Source: Epithemia pelagica (Eukaryota; Bacillariophyta; Bacillariophyceae; Surirellales; Surirellaceae). From it: DNA of 64,000 bases. The position numbers and the translations under genes were made by a program. The notes beneath the pieces were generated by a model that had not been told where the DNA came from, ran no database searches, and worked only from the letters and a program-made list of their open reading frames with translations. Of this stretch, positions 9,807-20,250 are shown in pieces. The stretch spans positions 558,001-622,000 of the forward strand of contig OX337237.1 of the NCBI GenBank assembly GCA_946965045.2. Reading direction: 5' to 3'. Every line of letters starts with the position of its first letter. The first letter of the stretch is position 1.

Positions 9807-12800
9807 CTCCCCACAATTCGTCGAGTGAGGATTGTTATTTTCCTTGTCATGCTTCTGAACGTTTCCTCCCCAGAAGAATATGATCTTGAACGTGGTCCAT
9901 ACTTTCGAGAATTTCCAATGCTTACTGACAATGTATCCCGGACGCTCTCATAGGGATATCTCAGGCAATAAGTAATCAGTTCATCATTCTTCAGTTGGTA
10001 GGTCTTGTCGGTGCCCTTTGAGCTATGCTCCCCAGGTGCCTTCTTCATCCAAACATTGGGATCTGCTTTAGTTGGTGACAAATCCATATCAAGTGGGATG
10101 TCAAAGAAACAGTCACGCCGACATGCTCCTGAAGATTTCAATCCCTTTGAGGCCTTGTGCGTAATCAAGATGTGACCTGATTCCTTGAGTTCTTGTCTTG
10201 CAACTATCAAGATCTTCTCTCCAGATAAAGCTTCCAGGTCGTGTGCATTTCCAACTTTTGCTCCCCATATATCCATATCATTGAGAATCCCAAGACAGGT
10301 GGTTGTATGAAAGTTGTGAATGGAAGTAGTACACAAAAAGATTGCCTCAACCGGTTCTTTGGTAAAAGCCTCGTCTGTGATGAGAAGTGCTGGGCGACTA
10401 TCATCATGTTTTACAAGATGGATTTGAATCTTGTTCTTGTGATACTCTTCTGGTGATGCATTTATCATTTCCCTTCTCTTGAACTGAGCTTGAACGCAAT
10501 CCTTGACTTTTGTGAGGGATTGGATCTGTGAAGCCTGAAAGAGCTCAACTTCAGTAGTGTCGTGCCACTTTCTTTTACCATGTTGCTTGTCTAACAAAAC
10601 AACTAATTCTTCATTTGTCATTGAAACTTGATAACCAAACTTGTACTTGATGGAACGACAGACTTGCTTGATTCTTGACTGCTGTTTGGCAGCTTGAACA
10701 AGGCATTTACTGGTCTTGACAAAACGCTTGAGATGTTTCCATCCAAGTTCATTTAATAGGTCATGTTTCTTGGCATAGGCATCATTTACCATGAGTGACG
10801 GAGGCTCATAGATCATCTCCCCAGTCTCCCAATCAACAAGTATATTACAGTGACTTCTTTTGTAGTCAGGATTGTTGCTAATACTTGACGGCTCTTGATC
10901 TGCAACAACGTCCCTGAACTGAAAAACGTCATCTTCAGTTTCCTGTGCTTGGTTGTCCTGTTTGATGTATTCCATATGTTGACGGTATGAAATTATCTTG
11001 TCAATGTCGGAAATGGATTTGCAGAAAGTGTACTTGATACAGTCTTCTTGCTTGAGAGCATCTTGTTCTAAATCAATGACGCATCTTATAAGACACGGTT
11101 GTGGTTGCTCCCCATTATACGGTTGTCGTTGCTCCCCATTTTCCTCTGGATCATAAACAAGGAAAGGTTGTCCAATAGTGTCATCATGTTTGATCGTTGG
11201 AATTTGCGTGGATGGATCTTCACCTTTGCTAGAAATGAGAACAATGTCAGCTTGCTTGCCGTTGGGTTCACTTGGAAGCGATTCCTCCCCTGAAGAGGTA
11301 TCCACACAAAGGTTGCTGGGTGGCGTGGGTGCATCATGAAGAATGGCAGAGTAACAAAGGGTTTGAGTGTCCAGAGACAAAGTATCACCAATAGGAGGGG
11401 CAAAAACAAGCCAGTAGCCAAGTGTCGTGACAAAAGAGGGAGGGTAGGGACGGTAGGGACGGTGGGAGAGGGCATATGATTCGGTAAAGTAGGGGGCCTT
11501 GTCCCAGATAAGGAAGAAAAGTGGGTGGGTAATGCCGGGTGGGCGACCATTGAGGATCTCAAGAGGGATATGGCCCGAAACGGTCACGACGTATGTTGTC
11601 CTCTTAGCGGTCTGATAATGGTTCTCAGCCATGTTCTGATCTTGGAGGTATGGTTTGGAACAGTATTCTCCAAGCAGGGGTGTGAAGAAGGAAGGCGTAT
11701 CAGGTCCATGATCGTAAGGTAAATCCAAGAGAAGGTTGAGGTTACAGACAACACAATTGGTATACTTCCCAAAAGCATCATGCGGATTGTTGCCATCATT
11801 TTCAACAGTCCTTGAAGAAGGTGCCGTATCTTGCATGGGATCAAGATACCAATGATTATAGCCAGTCAATTGATTGTCACCGGAGAAAGTAGACATGCGA
11901 GAGAGCAGATGTCGAGATATCTCAACTTTCTGTTTACAGTTGGTGTTGTTCTCGAGACAATCATTAGGGATGGATGTTGCCTTGATATTGGACACCAAAT
12001 TAGCAAGATCAGATGTTGGATGATTGACATCAATATTGGTCACAACTTGTGGAACACACCGGGTAATCAGATCAGAGAAATTATCTTGATGGTCTTGGGA
12101 ATCATCTTGAATCATGTCGTCAATCCATGCATGACCAGGGTCGGGATCAGGTTCCGGATCAATGTCAAGAGTATGCGTCTGTTCCATGCATGCAGTTGTT
12201 GATGACGGATTCTGGGTAGACTTGTTGTACGCAATGATTACTTGACGACTATTGTCGTTGAGTTTACTCCACAGATCTCTTGGAAGACTGATCTTTGGAC
12301 GAAGCGAAGATGATTTCTTGGTCTTCACGTTAGTTCTCTTAATCATGCGGTGTTTTTCTTTGGGTGATAGATCTTTGATATCAAAATCTTGATCATATTG
12401 AAAGTCGCATTGCTTGGTATGCTTAAGTCGGTTAGACTTTGGTGCTCGAGTTGCTTGGTCATGATCATATGCGGCATCAAGGAGAAGACGGAAATATGAT
12501 TGATAACAAAGTGTCTTTGCACCAGACAAGACGTTGACTTGTCGTAAATCAGGTACCTTTTCAACGGCTTTCATCAGGAAGGTCATCCTAGTGTAGTGGC
12601 CAGGAATGTGATCAAACATTGATACCAGATTGTCGAGGAGATGGAACTGGTGTTGAAAGTGTAGGAGAAACTGGTAGGTTGTGCCGTGCCATGAATCATC
12701 GAGACAAAGATTGGAGATGTAGTTGTTAAGACGTAGCACCTCTCTTTTTGCTAAATGAAATGACGAAATCCAACCTTGGTTCACGCGAAGCTTGGTGAAG

Positions 12801-13204
12801 TCTGCATTGATTCTCCAATGATCGTAATTGGCCTTGGTGAGGTTCAACCAGGTAGAACGGGATGTATCACACTGCTGCAGGGTTGAGGTTTGTTCTCGTG
12901 ACCAATATGCTAGGATCTTCAGTTGATGCCTTGTATATGTCTTCAGGTCCATGGTCTTGTTCCCATACTTGTATTGTCCAAGGTCCTTGATATTCTTTTC
13001 TGGATTGACTGCAAGATAGTCGATGACATTCAGAATGTGTTCGAAACCACTATGTTTTATCCATTGATGAAGGGCTTGAGCTCGTTCTTCATCACATTCA
13101 AATAGATGCTGGGTGATATGATTGAACACTTGTGTATCTGATATGTCAGGCGGTACTGAGTCGTCAGAAGGAAGAGAAGGTGTCTTGGGGTATGTTGGAT
13201 CCAT
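9782..13204 (-). CDS. Gag plus fossil Pol polyprotein of the non-autonomous Copia element
   Basis: One uninterrupted 1140-codon frame starting at ATG 13204. Residues 1 to ~330 follow the diatom-Copia Gag pattern (SWHGTTYQFLLHFQ, LRQVN, LPRDLWSKLNDNSR). Residues ~590-625 resemble the end of the integrase region (LGYWLVFAP, GDTLSLDTQ, CYSAILHDA). From ~800 the pre-RT segment is clear (DWETGEMIYEPPS, YAKKHDLLNELGWK, KYKFGYQV, KRKW), followed by RT-like remnants GNAHDLEAL (normally GNAYLEA-like) and KADPNVWM. There is no YVDD box, RNase H, DSG protease motif or HHCC integrase motif. The region is thus strongly diverged yet has kept its reading frame, which suggests selection on the protein, perhaps as a structural particle protein. 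Confidence 0.75.
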   Translation of the reverse strand: MDPTYPKTPSLPSDDSVPPDISDTQVFNHITQHLFECDEERAQALHQWIKHSGFEHILNVIDYLAVNPEKNIKDLGQYKYGNKTMDLKTYTRHQLKILAYWSREQTSTLQQCDTSRSTWLNLTKANYDHWRINADFTKLRVNQGWISSFHLAKREVLRLNNYISNLCLDDSWHGTTYQFLLHFQHQFHLLDNLVSMFDHIPGHYTRMTFLMKAVEKVPDLRQVNVLSGAKTLCYQSYFRLLLDAAYDHDQATRAPKSNRLKHTKQCDFQYDQDFDIKDLSPKEKHRMIKRTNVKTKKSSSLRPKISLPRDLWSKLNDNSRQVIIAYNKSTQNPSSTTACMEQTHTLDIDPEPDPDPGHAWIDDMIQDDSQDHQDNFSDLITRCVPQVVTNIDVNHPTSDLANLVSNIKATSIPNDCLENNTNCKQKVEISRHLLSRMSTFSGDNQLTGYNHWYLDPMQDTAPSSRTVENDGNNPHDAFGKYTNCVVCNLNLLLDLPYDHGPDTPSFFTPLLGEYCSKPYLQDQNMAENHYQTAKRTTYVVTVSGHIPLEILNGRPPGITHPLFFLIWDKAPYFTESYALSHRPYRPYPPSFVTTLGYWLVFAPPIGDTLSLDTQTLCYSAILHDAPTPPSNLCVDTSSGEESLPSEPNGKQADIVLISSKGEDPSTQIPTIKHDDTIGQPFLVYDPEENGEQRQPYNGEQPQPCLIRCVIDLEQDALKQEDCIKYTFCKSISDIDKIISYRQHMEYIKQDNQAQETEDDVFQFRDVVADQEPSSISNNPDYKRSHCNILVDWETGEMIYEPPSLMVNDAYAKKHDLLNELGWKHLKRFVKTSKCLVQAAKQQSRIKQVCRSIKYKFGYQVSMTNEELVVLLDKQHGKRKWHDTTEVELFQASQIQSLTKVKDCVQAQFKRREMINASPEEYHKNKIQIHLVKHDDSRPALLITDEAFTKEPVEAIFLCTTSIHNFHTTTCLGILNDMDIWGAKVGNAHDLEALSGEKILIVARQELKESGHILITHKASKGLKSSGACRRDCFFDIPLDMDLSPTKADPNVWMKKAPGEHSSKGTDKTYQLKNDELITYCLRYPYESVRDTLSVSIGNSRKYGPRSRSYSSGEETFRSMTRKITILTRRIVGSVRILTFK

Positions 13205-13698
13205 GGTAGTATATGGTTGGTTCGTTGTTTATTTAATGTGTGGTGTGATCTGAACCCGGATGTACCACGTGTGTGCCACGTATGTAAGTACCCGGATGTG
13301 TGTTGTGCTTGGAACCCGGATGTGAGGAACTCGGTTTTGTCTCTGGTTTGTTCTGGAAACTACTTAAAGTTACTTATCCTTGGTCACTTCCGGACTCGTT
13401 GCGGTGATCGAGTTGAACCGGGGAGTCAGGAATAGTGGTAGCTTCCTCGTCTTGCTCGTAGTCCTCAACAAAGTACTGGTCAGGTGAGTATTGGGAAGGT
13501 AGTTGCACGGAGTCCTGGTCCAGCTTGAGTGAAGTCCTGGAATAGGAGAGGGTTGGTGACCCTAGCCTCAGCCAGGCTGGCCCTGTTGTTGGGTTGGGTA
13601 GTTTTGTCCTCTAACTCTTGTTTGTTGGGGTAGCTCAATCTGTAATGGGTGTAGATGGGTAAGTAAGGTATCCAATGCAACTGCAGGGCAATGAGCGA
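13205..13698 (-). other. Untranslated leader of the non-autonomous Copia element
   Basis: 494 bp between the 5' LTR and the ATG. It carries three spaced copies of AACCCGGATGT-like text (near 13253, 13291 and 13313). The primer binding site should start at 13698 reading leftward (TCGCTCATTGCCC...), but I cannot match it to a tRNA by eye. Confidence 0.5.
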
Positions 13699-14469
13699 TG
13701 AGACTGTTAATCTGGCAGAACTCTCATTGAGAATTCAGAAGGGTAATAGGTAGTTGGGTAAAAGGCTCGCTGAGCCGACAATCGAATCACCAACCGATAC
13801 AACAATCCTCCACGGGTCAGAGAAGAGTTGCAAGTCGAAGTCCGCCGTGGGTGGGGGCAGTCGGTCCACTGATAAGAGGTTAGTCTTAAGATGAGTGTTA
13901 AAATGGTGATATTAATGATTGTGAGATGATTACTAACTAAGGTGTTTGATGAAGGTCGAGGTCCTGGCTTCTGTATACGGCCATGGATCTGGTGTGATAG
14001 GTCCTCAAATGGTTGGAGTAGACCTGCATTGTTGTATTGAAAGTATATGCAATTGTATATCATATACCAATGCCAACAGCTCTTGCTTTGTTGTGATATA
14101 GGTAGTTTTCTTGGCGCGTTGTTGATTGCATTCTTGGAATTGTGGGAATGGAAATATGGTCTCGCGTGATCGTGATTCGTGCTTTGATTACTTAGGTCGT
14201 TGAGGTAAGTCGTGGAGGTGCTCACTCGGATCTTGATTGCGCGCGCTTGAGAATATTGGGCGCGCACGTGATGGGCCATAGTCAATATCCGAGCGGTCGC
14301 CGATAGCGCTTGCATTGCGAGCATGCCTTGGCCAAAATTAAAGGTCCGCGAGCATGCCGTCATTCTTTTCTCACTTTTACACAAATGTCATCGGATGCCA
14401 TAAAATACTAGCATCAGTCGATGTGTTGTAGATTCCACCACCACCTACTTAAAGGTGAGAATCCTAACA
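13699..14469 (-). repeat. 5' LTR of the non-autonomous Copia element
   Basis: 771 bp; promoter-side LTR for the minus-strand element. Its plus-strand right end (TAACA) joins directly to an open Copia pol frame at 14470, showing that the element landed within, or recombined into, another Copia copy. Confidence 0.9.
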
Positions 14470-14470
14470 C

Positions 14471-16450
14471 CCTGAACCCCAAGTTACTGACATTTGCTCC
14501 GGATTTCAAGAAGTTTCAGTCGATTATCCCCTTTCTGACATCAGTGATGCCTTCATTCAAGCCGACATTGATCCAGATTATGTGGCTCCCAAGTTTCCTG
14601 TCGACAGTGTCCCATCAGGCTATAGCGCCAATTCCACCGACATGGCCAAAGAATGTGCTATGGTTGGAGCCGGTTTGGGAGGTGGCATCCAAAATACCAA
14701 GGAACTACACGTTCTGAAGTACGAGGAAGCTATTAATGGCCCTGAGCGTGACCAATGGTTAGAGTCTATTGAGAAGGAGTATCAGCGGATGATTGACAAC
14801 GGTGTCTTCATCCCCTGTTCTCCAGTTGATGTTCCTGGTGACGCCAAGATCCTTAGCAACGTCTGGGCAATGAAAAAGAAGGCCAATGGGACCTTTCGTG
14901 CTCGATTGAATGCCCGTGGTTACGAGCAAGTTGACGGTGAGCATTACGACAGCCACGCAACTTTCGCTCCTGTAGCCTCTGACATGACCATCATGATCAT
15001 CTTTGTGCTGATTATTCTCGCGAATTGGGTCGTCCATGTGATGGATGTCAAGGGTGCTTTCTTGTTGGGTGATTTTGAAAAAGACAGAAAGATGTGGATG
15101 ACCATTCCCAAAGGAATGGAATCCAAGTATCCACCAGGTTGGTTGATTCTCTTGGGCAAGACACTCTACGGTACCAAACAGGCAGCTCGTGCCTTTTGGA
15201 ACAAAGTGCAGGAAGTCATGCAGTTGATTGGATTCCTTCGGAACCGTGCTGATCCCTGTCTGTACTTTGCGTGGACCGTTTATGGCCTCGTCATCTGGTT
15301 GTCTTGGGTCGACGACTTCTTGATCTGTGGATCGGAGGCAGGCGTGTTACATTCGAAGGCTGCCATGAAGGAGCACTTTGACTGTGATGACTGTGGTGTA
15401 CTCACCGAATACATTGGATGCAAGGTCGATATCGACCGTGACGCCCGCTCGTGCAAGTTCACTCAGCCGGTTTTACTTCGCAGTTTCACCGACGAGTTCT
15501 CTGTCCCTCATGCACCGCAGCCCTATTCCACACCAGCAGCACCTGGTGAGGTTCTTCGCAAGGACGATGGCACTCCCAATCTGGACAGTACCAAGCAGTC
15601 TCTCTATTGCAGTGGAGTTGGAAAGTTGTTGCATTTGATGAAGTGGACAAGGCCTGACATTTTGAATTCCGTCCGTGAATTGTCCAAGTTTATGAAGCAG
15701 GCTACCACGAATCATCTGAAGGCCATGTACCGTGTCATGCGTTTCTGCCTGGACACGTCGACTCGCAGCAAGACTCTGCGTCCGGTTGGTTGTTGGGATG
15801 GATCTCGCGATGGTTTCGAATTCGAGATTCGTGGTGTCAGTGACTCAGACTTTGCCAAGGATCCTGAGAAGCGGCACAGCGTGTCTGGCATTTCCGTCTT
15901 TCTTCAAGATGCTCCAATTTCCGAATCGAGTCGCATGCAGGATTGTGTCACGTTGTCCGTCAGCGAAGCCGAAATCGTAGCAGCAGTGGAAACGGGTCAG
16001 CGCATGCTTTTTGGAATGCGTGTTATCGAACAAATGGGCCTTACTGTCAAGAAACCGATGATCCTCCAAATGGACTGCAAAGGCGCACTGGCCTTGACAC
16101 ATTCCTGGAGTGTTGGCGGACGCACACGCCATATCGACGTCAAGTGGCATTTTCTCCGTGAGATGAAAGAAGATGGATTGATTCACACCATTTGGGTTCA
16201 CTCACCTGACAATAGCGCAGACCTCTTCACCAAGAATCTTTCTGGCCCTGACTTCAAGCGCCATTCCCTTGTCTACTGTTCTGACATTGATCCCAGTTCC
16301 AACGCTGACGACGATCCTTCTTCGATGGCCATGAACGCACAAGGCGCTCACGTTGAACCCATTGTCGGATCCAAAACCGCCCTGATCGCTCACCAAGGTC
16401 CAATTCCCTATTGGATTCAATGCTTTCTTCGACAAGCACCATCCAATTGA
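14471..16450 (+). pseudogene. pol: Copia reverse transcriptase-RNase H fragment
   Basis: The frame is open from the LTR junction; an internal ATG at 14582 gives 622 aa, but coding clearly continues upstream to 14471. The domain order is typical: RT entry (RDQWLESIEKEYQRM, NVWAMKKK), fingers and palm with MDVKGAFLLG, the KTLYGTKQAARAFW segment, the catalytic loop as WVDDF in place of YVDD, then the RNase H domain (SDSDFAKDPEKRHSVSGISV, SEAEIVAA, DCKGALAL, RTRHIDVKWHFLRE, TKNLSGPDFKRH). RT and RNase H appear intact and could have been functional, but gag, protease and integrase are lost. The last ~60 residues run past the family's usual end. Confidence 0.85.
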
Positions 16451-16764
16451 CCAAGCCCAATCATCCTCACCACACCATAGTGAAACCGCCATCATCAAAC
16501 AAACGACAGAACCCATATTGCCCATATCAACAAGGAACAACAAATCATCAGAATATCAAGAATCAAAGAAACAAAACAAATCAACAACGACAACAACATC
16601 AAACAATCACTTACATCGCATTCAAACATCATCCAAATCAGGCAGGGTATCTTCTTTTCACATTGACACAACTCACAGAATATGAAATCTTCACCACACA
16701 CGACGAACATGAGAATCTCAAGTTTATGACATCAATGACATTCGAGCGACACAATTAGGCAGGG
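16451..16764 (+). other. Copia 3' untranslated region and polypurine tract
   Basis: A/C-rich sequence with many CAA and AAC triplets between the pol stop and the LTR. The GGCAGGG just before TGTTGGAATC is the likely polypurine tract. Confidence 0.55.
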
Positions 16765-17040
16765 TGTTGGAATCAAGAATTGAATCGCTCTTCACGTCAT
16801 AAGTCGGTCGCACATATGATCTTTGGGATAGAAACCGCATGGGAGGCGGTTATAGCTCACCTAGATCTTGGACGATTACGATCACAACTGGCACAACAAC
16901 AACTCCCATCTTGGACATTACTCTAGTCGTAACTCTCACTCTTTTAAGATTGAACATTTTGCAAACCATTCATCTACGTTTATAACTGTATTACTTCTGT
17001 GCACAGGAGACCCCATTTGGGCCAATCTAGTGATCCAACA
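16765..17040 (+). repeat. 3' LTR of the truncated Copia element
   Basis: Begins TGTTGGA and ends TCCAACA, a perfect 7-bp inverted end pair with the canonical TG...CA. The 3' border is confirmed independently: base 17041 is the first base shared with the second copy of the duplicated block at 23478. Confidence 0.8.
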
Positions 17041-19507
17041 TGACACTCCATGTACTTTTCAAGCCAGGCCGAAGGTCCAATGGCCACGGCCGCATTGTCA
17101 TTGCCATTGTTGCTGCGTCGGGTCAAGGCTTTCCCTGGAGTGGTACTCTTGGTATCGTGGAGATCAAACGCGGTGCCCTGTCTCGCTCGACCCGCGGCCA
17201 AGTCCAAGCTCGTTTGGGCATCTTGTCGACTGCAGTGCGGTTGATGCGGACTCTGAATGACGCGGTGCAACAGGACACGCGTCAAATGACGGAGGGAATA
17301 CTTGAACGAATCATCATATCCAGTGGCCTCAATCAAGGTAAAGCGTGTCAAGGCGGCCCGATCTTGGGTCGTTTCCACCATTTCGCAATCCAAGGCAAAA
17401 AGTTTGGGCGCTTGTTGTGGTTGTTGTTGCTCTTGTTATGATTTTAGTGTGGTTGTGGTTGTTGCAGGCCAAGATGGTGGTCAAGAGGGTGGTCAAGTCT
17501 TGCACGAGCAATTGGTTGAGGGCTCGGGTCGCTGTATGGACTTCCAGGACCACGACACATGCGACACTGACGTGATTGTGCAAACACAGCCAGGCCGGGG
17601 AAGACCCTTGTATCGAACGACAGATGACGACGAAGCTTGGTGGTACGATCGTTTCGTTCCGGGTGCCAATTTGGTGGTATCATTGATCTCGGGTGGTGTT
17701 ACTGTTATGGTGGTGGATGTTGGCATGGCGAGGCTGAACAAAATATCTCCATGATGCGATCCTTCGAGCAGACGTCCTTCGGGACAACCACGTCTCCAAT
17801 AAAAGGTGGCAGCCACCGTGTCGTCACTATGGTCGTCGTCGTCGTCTGCTGTAGTGGTAGTTGCATCTATGGCGACGGTGCTCCATCGTTTGCGCAACTT
17901 TTTGTATCGACCCTTGTCCTATTTCGTCTACCCATTTTGGTCTATGGTCGTTGTTGGGTTGTGGTGGTTTGGTTCTTGGTTCCTGGGTGCTGCGGCAGCT
18001 TCTATTCCCCCAGCAAGACATTTGTGTGTATATGTATTTGTATGTATGTATGAAGGTTGTTGTGGTTGTGGAACACAACGTTCTCGGCGGACATTCCAGT
18101 CGACGTGGTGGGCGATGCAACATGTTTCTCTTGTCGTGCTCTCGGTTGTTCTCTTCTTGTTCAATCTCTTTGTTGATCGGTTCTCTTGTTTGATCTCTTT
18201 TGCTACGCAGAATCCAGGTGCTACATGACAATAGGACTACAAAAGTTTCAAGTTTTATGTCATGTTCTGCTCTGTTGTTTTCTTGTTGCGTGCTTGTTGC
18301 CCCGCCCCGAACAGACCAAACGGACTCCTTGCAAATTCTATTTTTCAATTTTCAAGGCTGCATCCCATTCCTCCACCAGTCTCAACAGACTGCTGGTGCA
18401 TGCGGAGAGTCTCCCACTCTTGCTGTGAGCCTTTCAAGGACCATTGAACGGAATACCGATGTTTGGACAATCATGGTTGAAGCCCTGTGTGGTTTCTCGG
18501 GAGACATTTTTGTTTCAATTGGCATTGCTGGACAACCTATAATGTGTTTAGCTTGAAAGCAGTGCCTTCACCGAACATCCATCTAGGTAGGGAAGTATGA
18601 AACAACTGTAACACATCTCTTTCACGGGTGGCTTGGATCTGTTCTTGGAAGCCAACCGCACATGTACGATGGCGAGCGACATTTGACTAACAGCAATCAT
18701 TTATCGCAAGATTTATCAAACTCTCAGTGGCCCCCAATCCTTGTTAATTCCCAACAAACCAACAAATTACGTTGAGCATGAAACGCTCTTTTTCCGTTAG
18801 CAGTTGAGCGTCTCTGTGGAGGCCGTTTCCAATCGGTGCGTAAGTTTCGTGCGAACATCTTGGTTGAAAAGCTTGACTCGTCCATCTGTGACCCTGAACT
18901 TACCATATAAGATGCCGTTGCCCAGATATCTGATTTGGCAATGCTCCAGGCAAAGGCGCACAGGGCGACCCTATTTATCATTTGTCGTATGCCTCCCCCC
19001 AAGCTTTTCACAGCCAGCAATTTCCAGGGATTCAACTTCGCTACAGACCAATATTGTGGTCGGACAAATGCCTCCAGATTGTTAGCAGGAACAATGAAAA
19101 TGAACCGATCTTTGTCAAAGACAACAGGTGTGGCTCGTCGTCGACTTGCAATGCTTGCATTTTTTGTCGCTCTTCTTCCCAAACCTTGGATTCTTCTTCT
19201 TCTTTTTGTGCCTTGCGTCCTTTTCCTGCTTCTTCTCGACGTTTTCGTACTTCGGCCGATTTGGTCATGTTGCGACTGTGATCGTGACAGGTCCAGCGGA
19301 GGCTGCTTTCTTGTTTTTTCCTCTCCTCCTCCACACGGGCAGCGGCAGCCACTGTGGAAAAAGGATCGTGGTTGCTACATGCTGTCGTTCGTTCCTTGTC
19401 GTCGTAGTCCTCGTCATCCTCTTCATCTTCGGCCTTCGGCATTTATCGGCCTTTCCGGAATCTCCACGAGGACCAACTCTACGTTTGTTGAATCGTCCCT
19501 TGGCCAT
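17041..19507 (-). pseudogene. DEDDh exonuclease (REXO/ISG20-like) gene remnant, copy A
   Basis: Read on the minus strand, an N-terminal piece begins MAKGRFNK at 19507, followed after a one-base frame change by an acidic stretch and a charged coiled-coil-like stretch (EVRKRREEAGKGRKAQKEE). About 1.6 kb further down comes the exonuclease signature FALDCEMVETTQDRAALTRF (17399-17340), whose D/E pair fits ExoI of RNA exonucleases, and later HCSRQDAQTSLDLA, fitting the ExoIII H...D motif. Several frames are used, and an intron acceptor is possible just before the exonuclease piece. The Copia LTR cuts the gene after MEC near 17041. It is either a multi-exon gene or a pseudogene; the break makes this copy non-functional. 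Confidence 0.5.
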
Positions 19508-20250
19508 GGTGATGCTGTTGCGGGGATTGCTTTCGGTGGATAGAATGGAACGATATCTGATAGCGTTCATCTACCTGTCGTCGTGGTTGTCGTGACGATG
19601 TCGTCCGACAATGGGAGTAACTCGACTTTGTGGCTTTGAATGTCCTGATGACTGTCGTGAGAATGTCGTGATTGTCGAAAAATGTCGTATTCGCATTGTT
19701 AACTCGTACTCAATACTCAATACTAAACTCAATTTTTGTTTCGTTTGTGAAAAACTCTTGAAACAACCACCGAGAGATTGGAGATTCTTCACGAGTCATT
19801 TCTTTGCCATCAATGGTCAACGTTGTTTCTTTGGATCCAGAGAAACCGTTCTCCCATGAACCATCCATCTATCTACAATAGCGCACGGACTGCGTTACAC
19901 CACCTGAGAACGAGATGGGTCGGTCCGCGAGATCTGCAGATTCCTTCTTCATCCCGTAAGTTCCAGGCTTTTTCTCCTTGTGACTGTTGCTAAGAATGTG
20001 TACTAGCTAGATAGCCCAAGTCGTACAAAGCTCATGGCGCCTTTCGAACAGGTGCATCTGTAGATGGACCTTGTATGGAACACCGCTGTTGGACTGTTGC
20101 TCCGTATTCCGCCTAGCATTCGAATAGGATTTGTCTTACCCTTCCCCTCACCGCTGTCTTGTGCTCCCTAGGTAATGCTTTACTGCGGAACCTTTCAAAG
20201 GCTTACGTAGCAACCACTGCTAAAATACCTGGAACGAAAGAAGCCAATGT
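17041..20250. repeat. Duplicated block, copy A (exonuclease remnant plus effector header)
   Basis: Nearly identical to 23478-26805 by reading along both copies. Copy A lacks ~118 bp present in copy B (B's extra part lies around 24306-24425). Its right end is inside coding sequence at the AAGCCAATGT text, after which the two copies diverge completely into unrelated payloads. Its left end is set by the Copia LTR. Confidence 0.9.

Larger units (their letters stand above)
9036..14469 (-). mobile_element. Non-autonomous Ty1/Copia-type LTR retrotransposon, complete
   Basis: Two 771-bp direct repeats (9036-9806 and 13699-14469) enclose 3892 bp. Read on the minus strand each LTR starts TGTTAGGATT and ends AGTCTCA, so TG...CA borders are present. 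A purine tract (GTGGGGAG) lies immediately before the downstream LTR on that strand, as expected of a polypurine tract, which fixes the orientation. One long frame (9782-13204) fills the interior. LTRs differ at only 3 positions, so insertion is recent. Protease, integrase core, RT active site and RNase H are all absent, so movement would need enzymes from another element. The flanks (cctgt on the left, ccctg on the right) do not form a clean 5-bp target duplication. Confidence 0.85.
14470..17040 (+). mobile_element. 5'-truncated Ty1/Copia retrotransposon
   Basis: Consists of the RT-RNase H end of pol, ~315 bp of 3' untranslated sequence and a 276-bp 3' LTR. The 5' LTR, gag, protease and integrase are missing at the junction with the other element. 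The right border coincides exactly with the first base of homology between the two copies of the neighbouring duplicated block, so this element interrupts an exonuclease gene. Confidence 0.8.
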
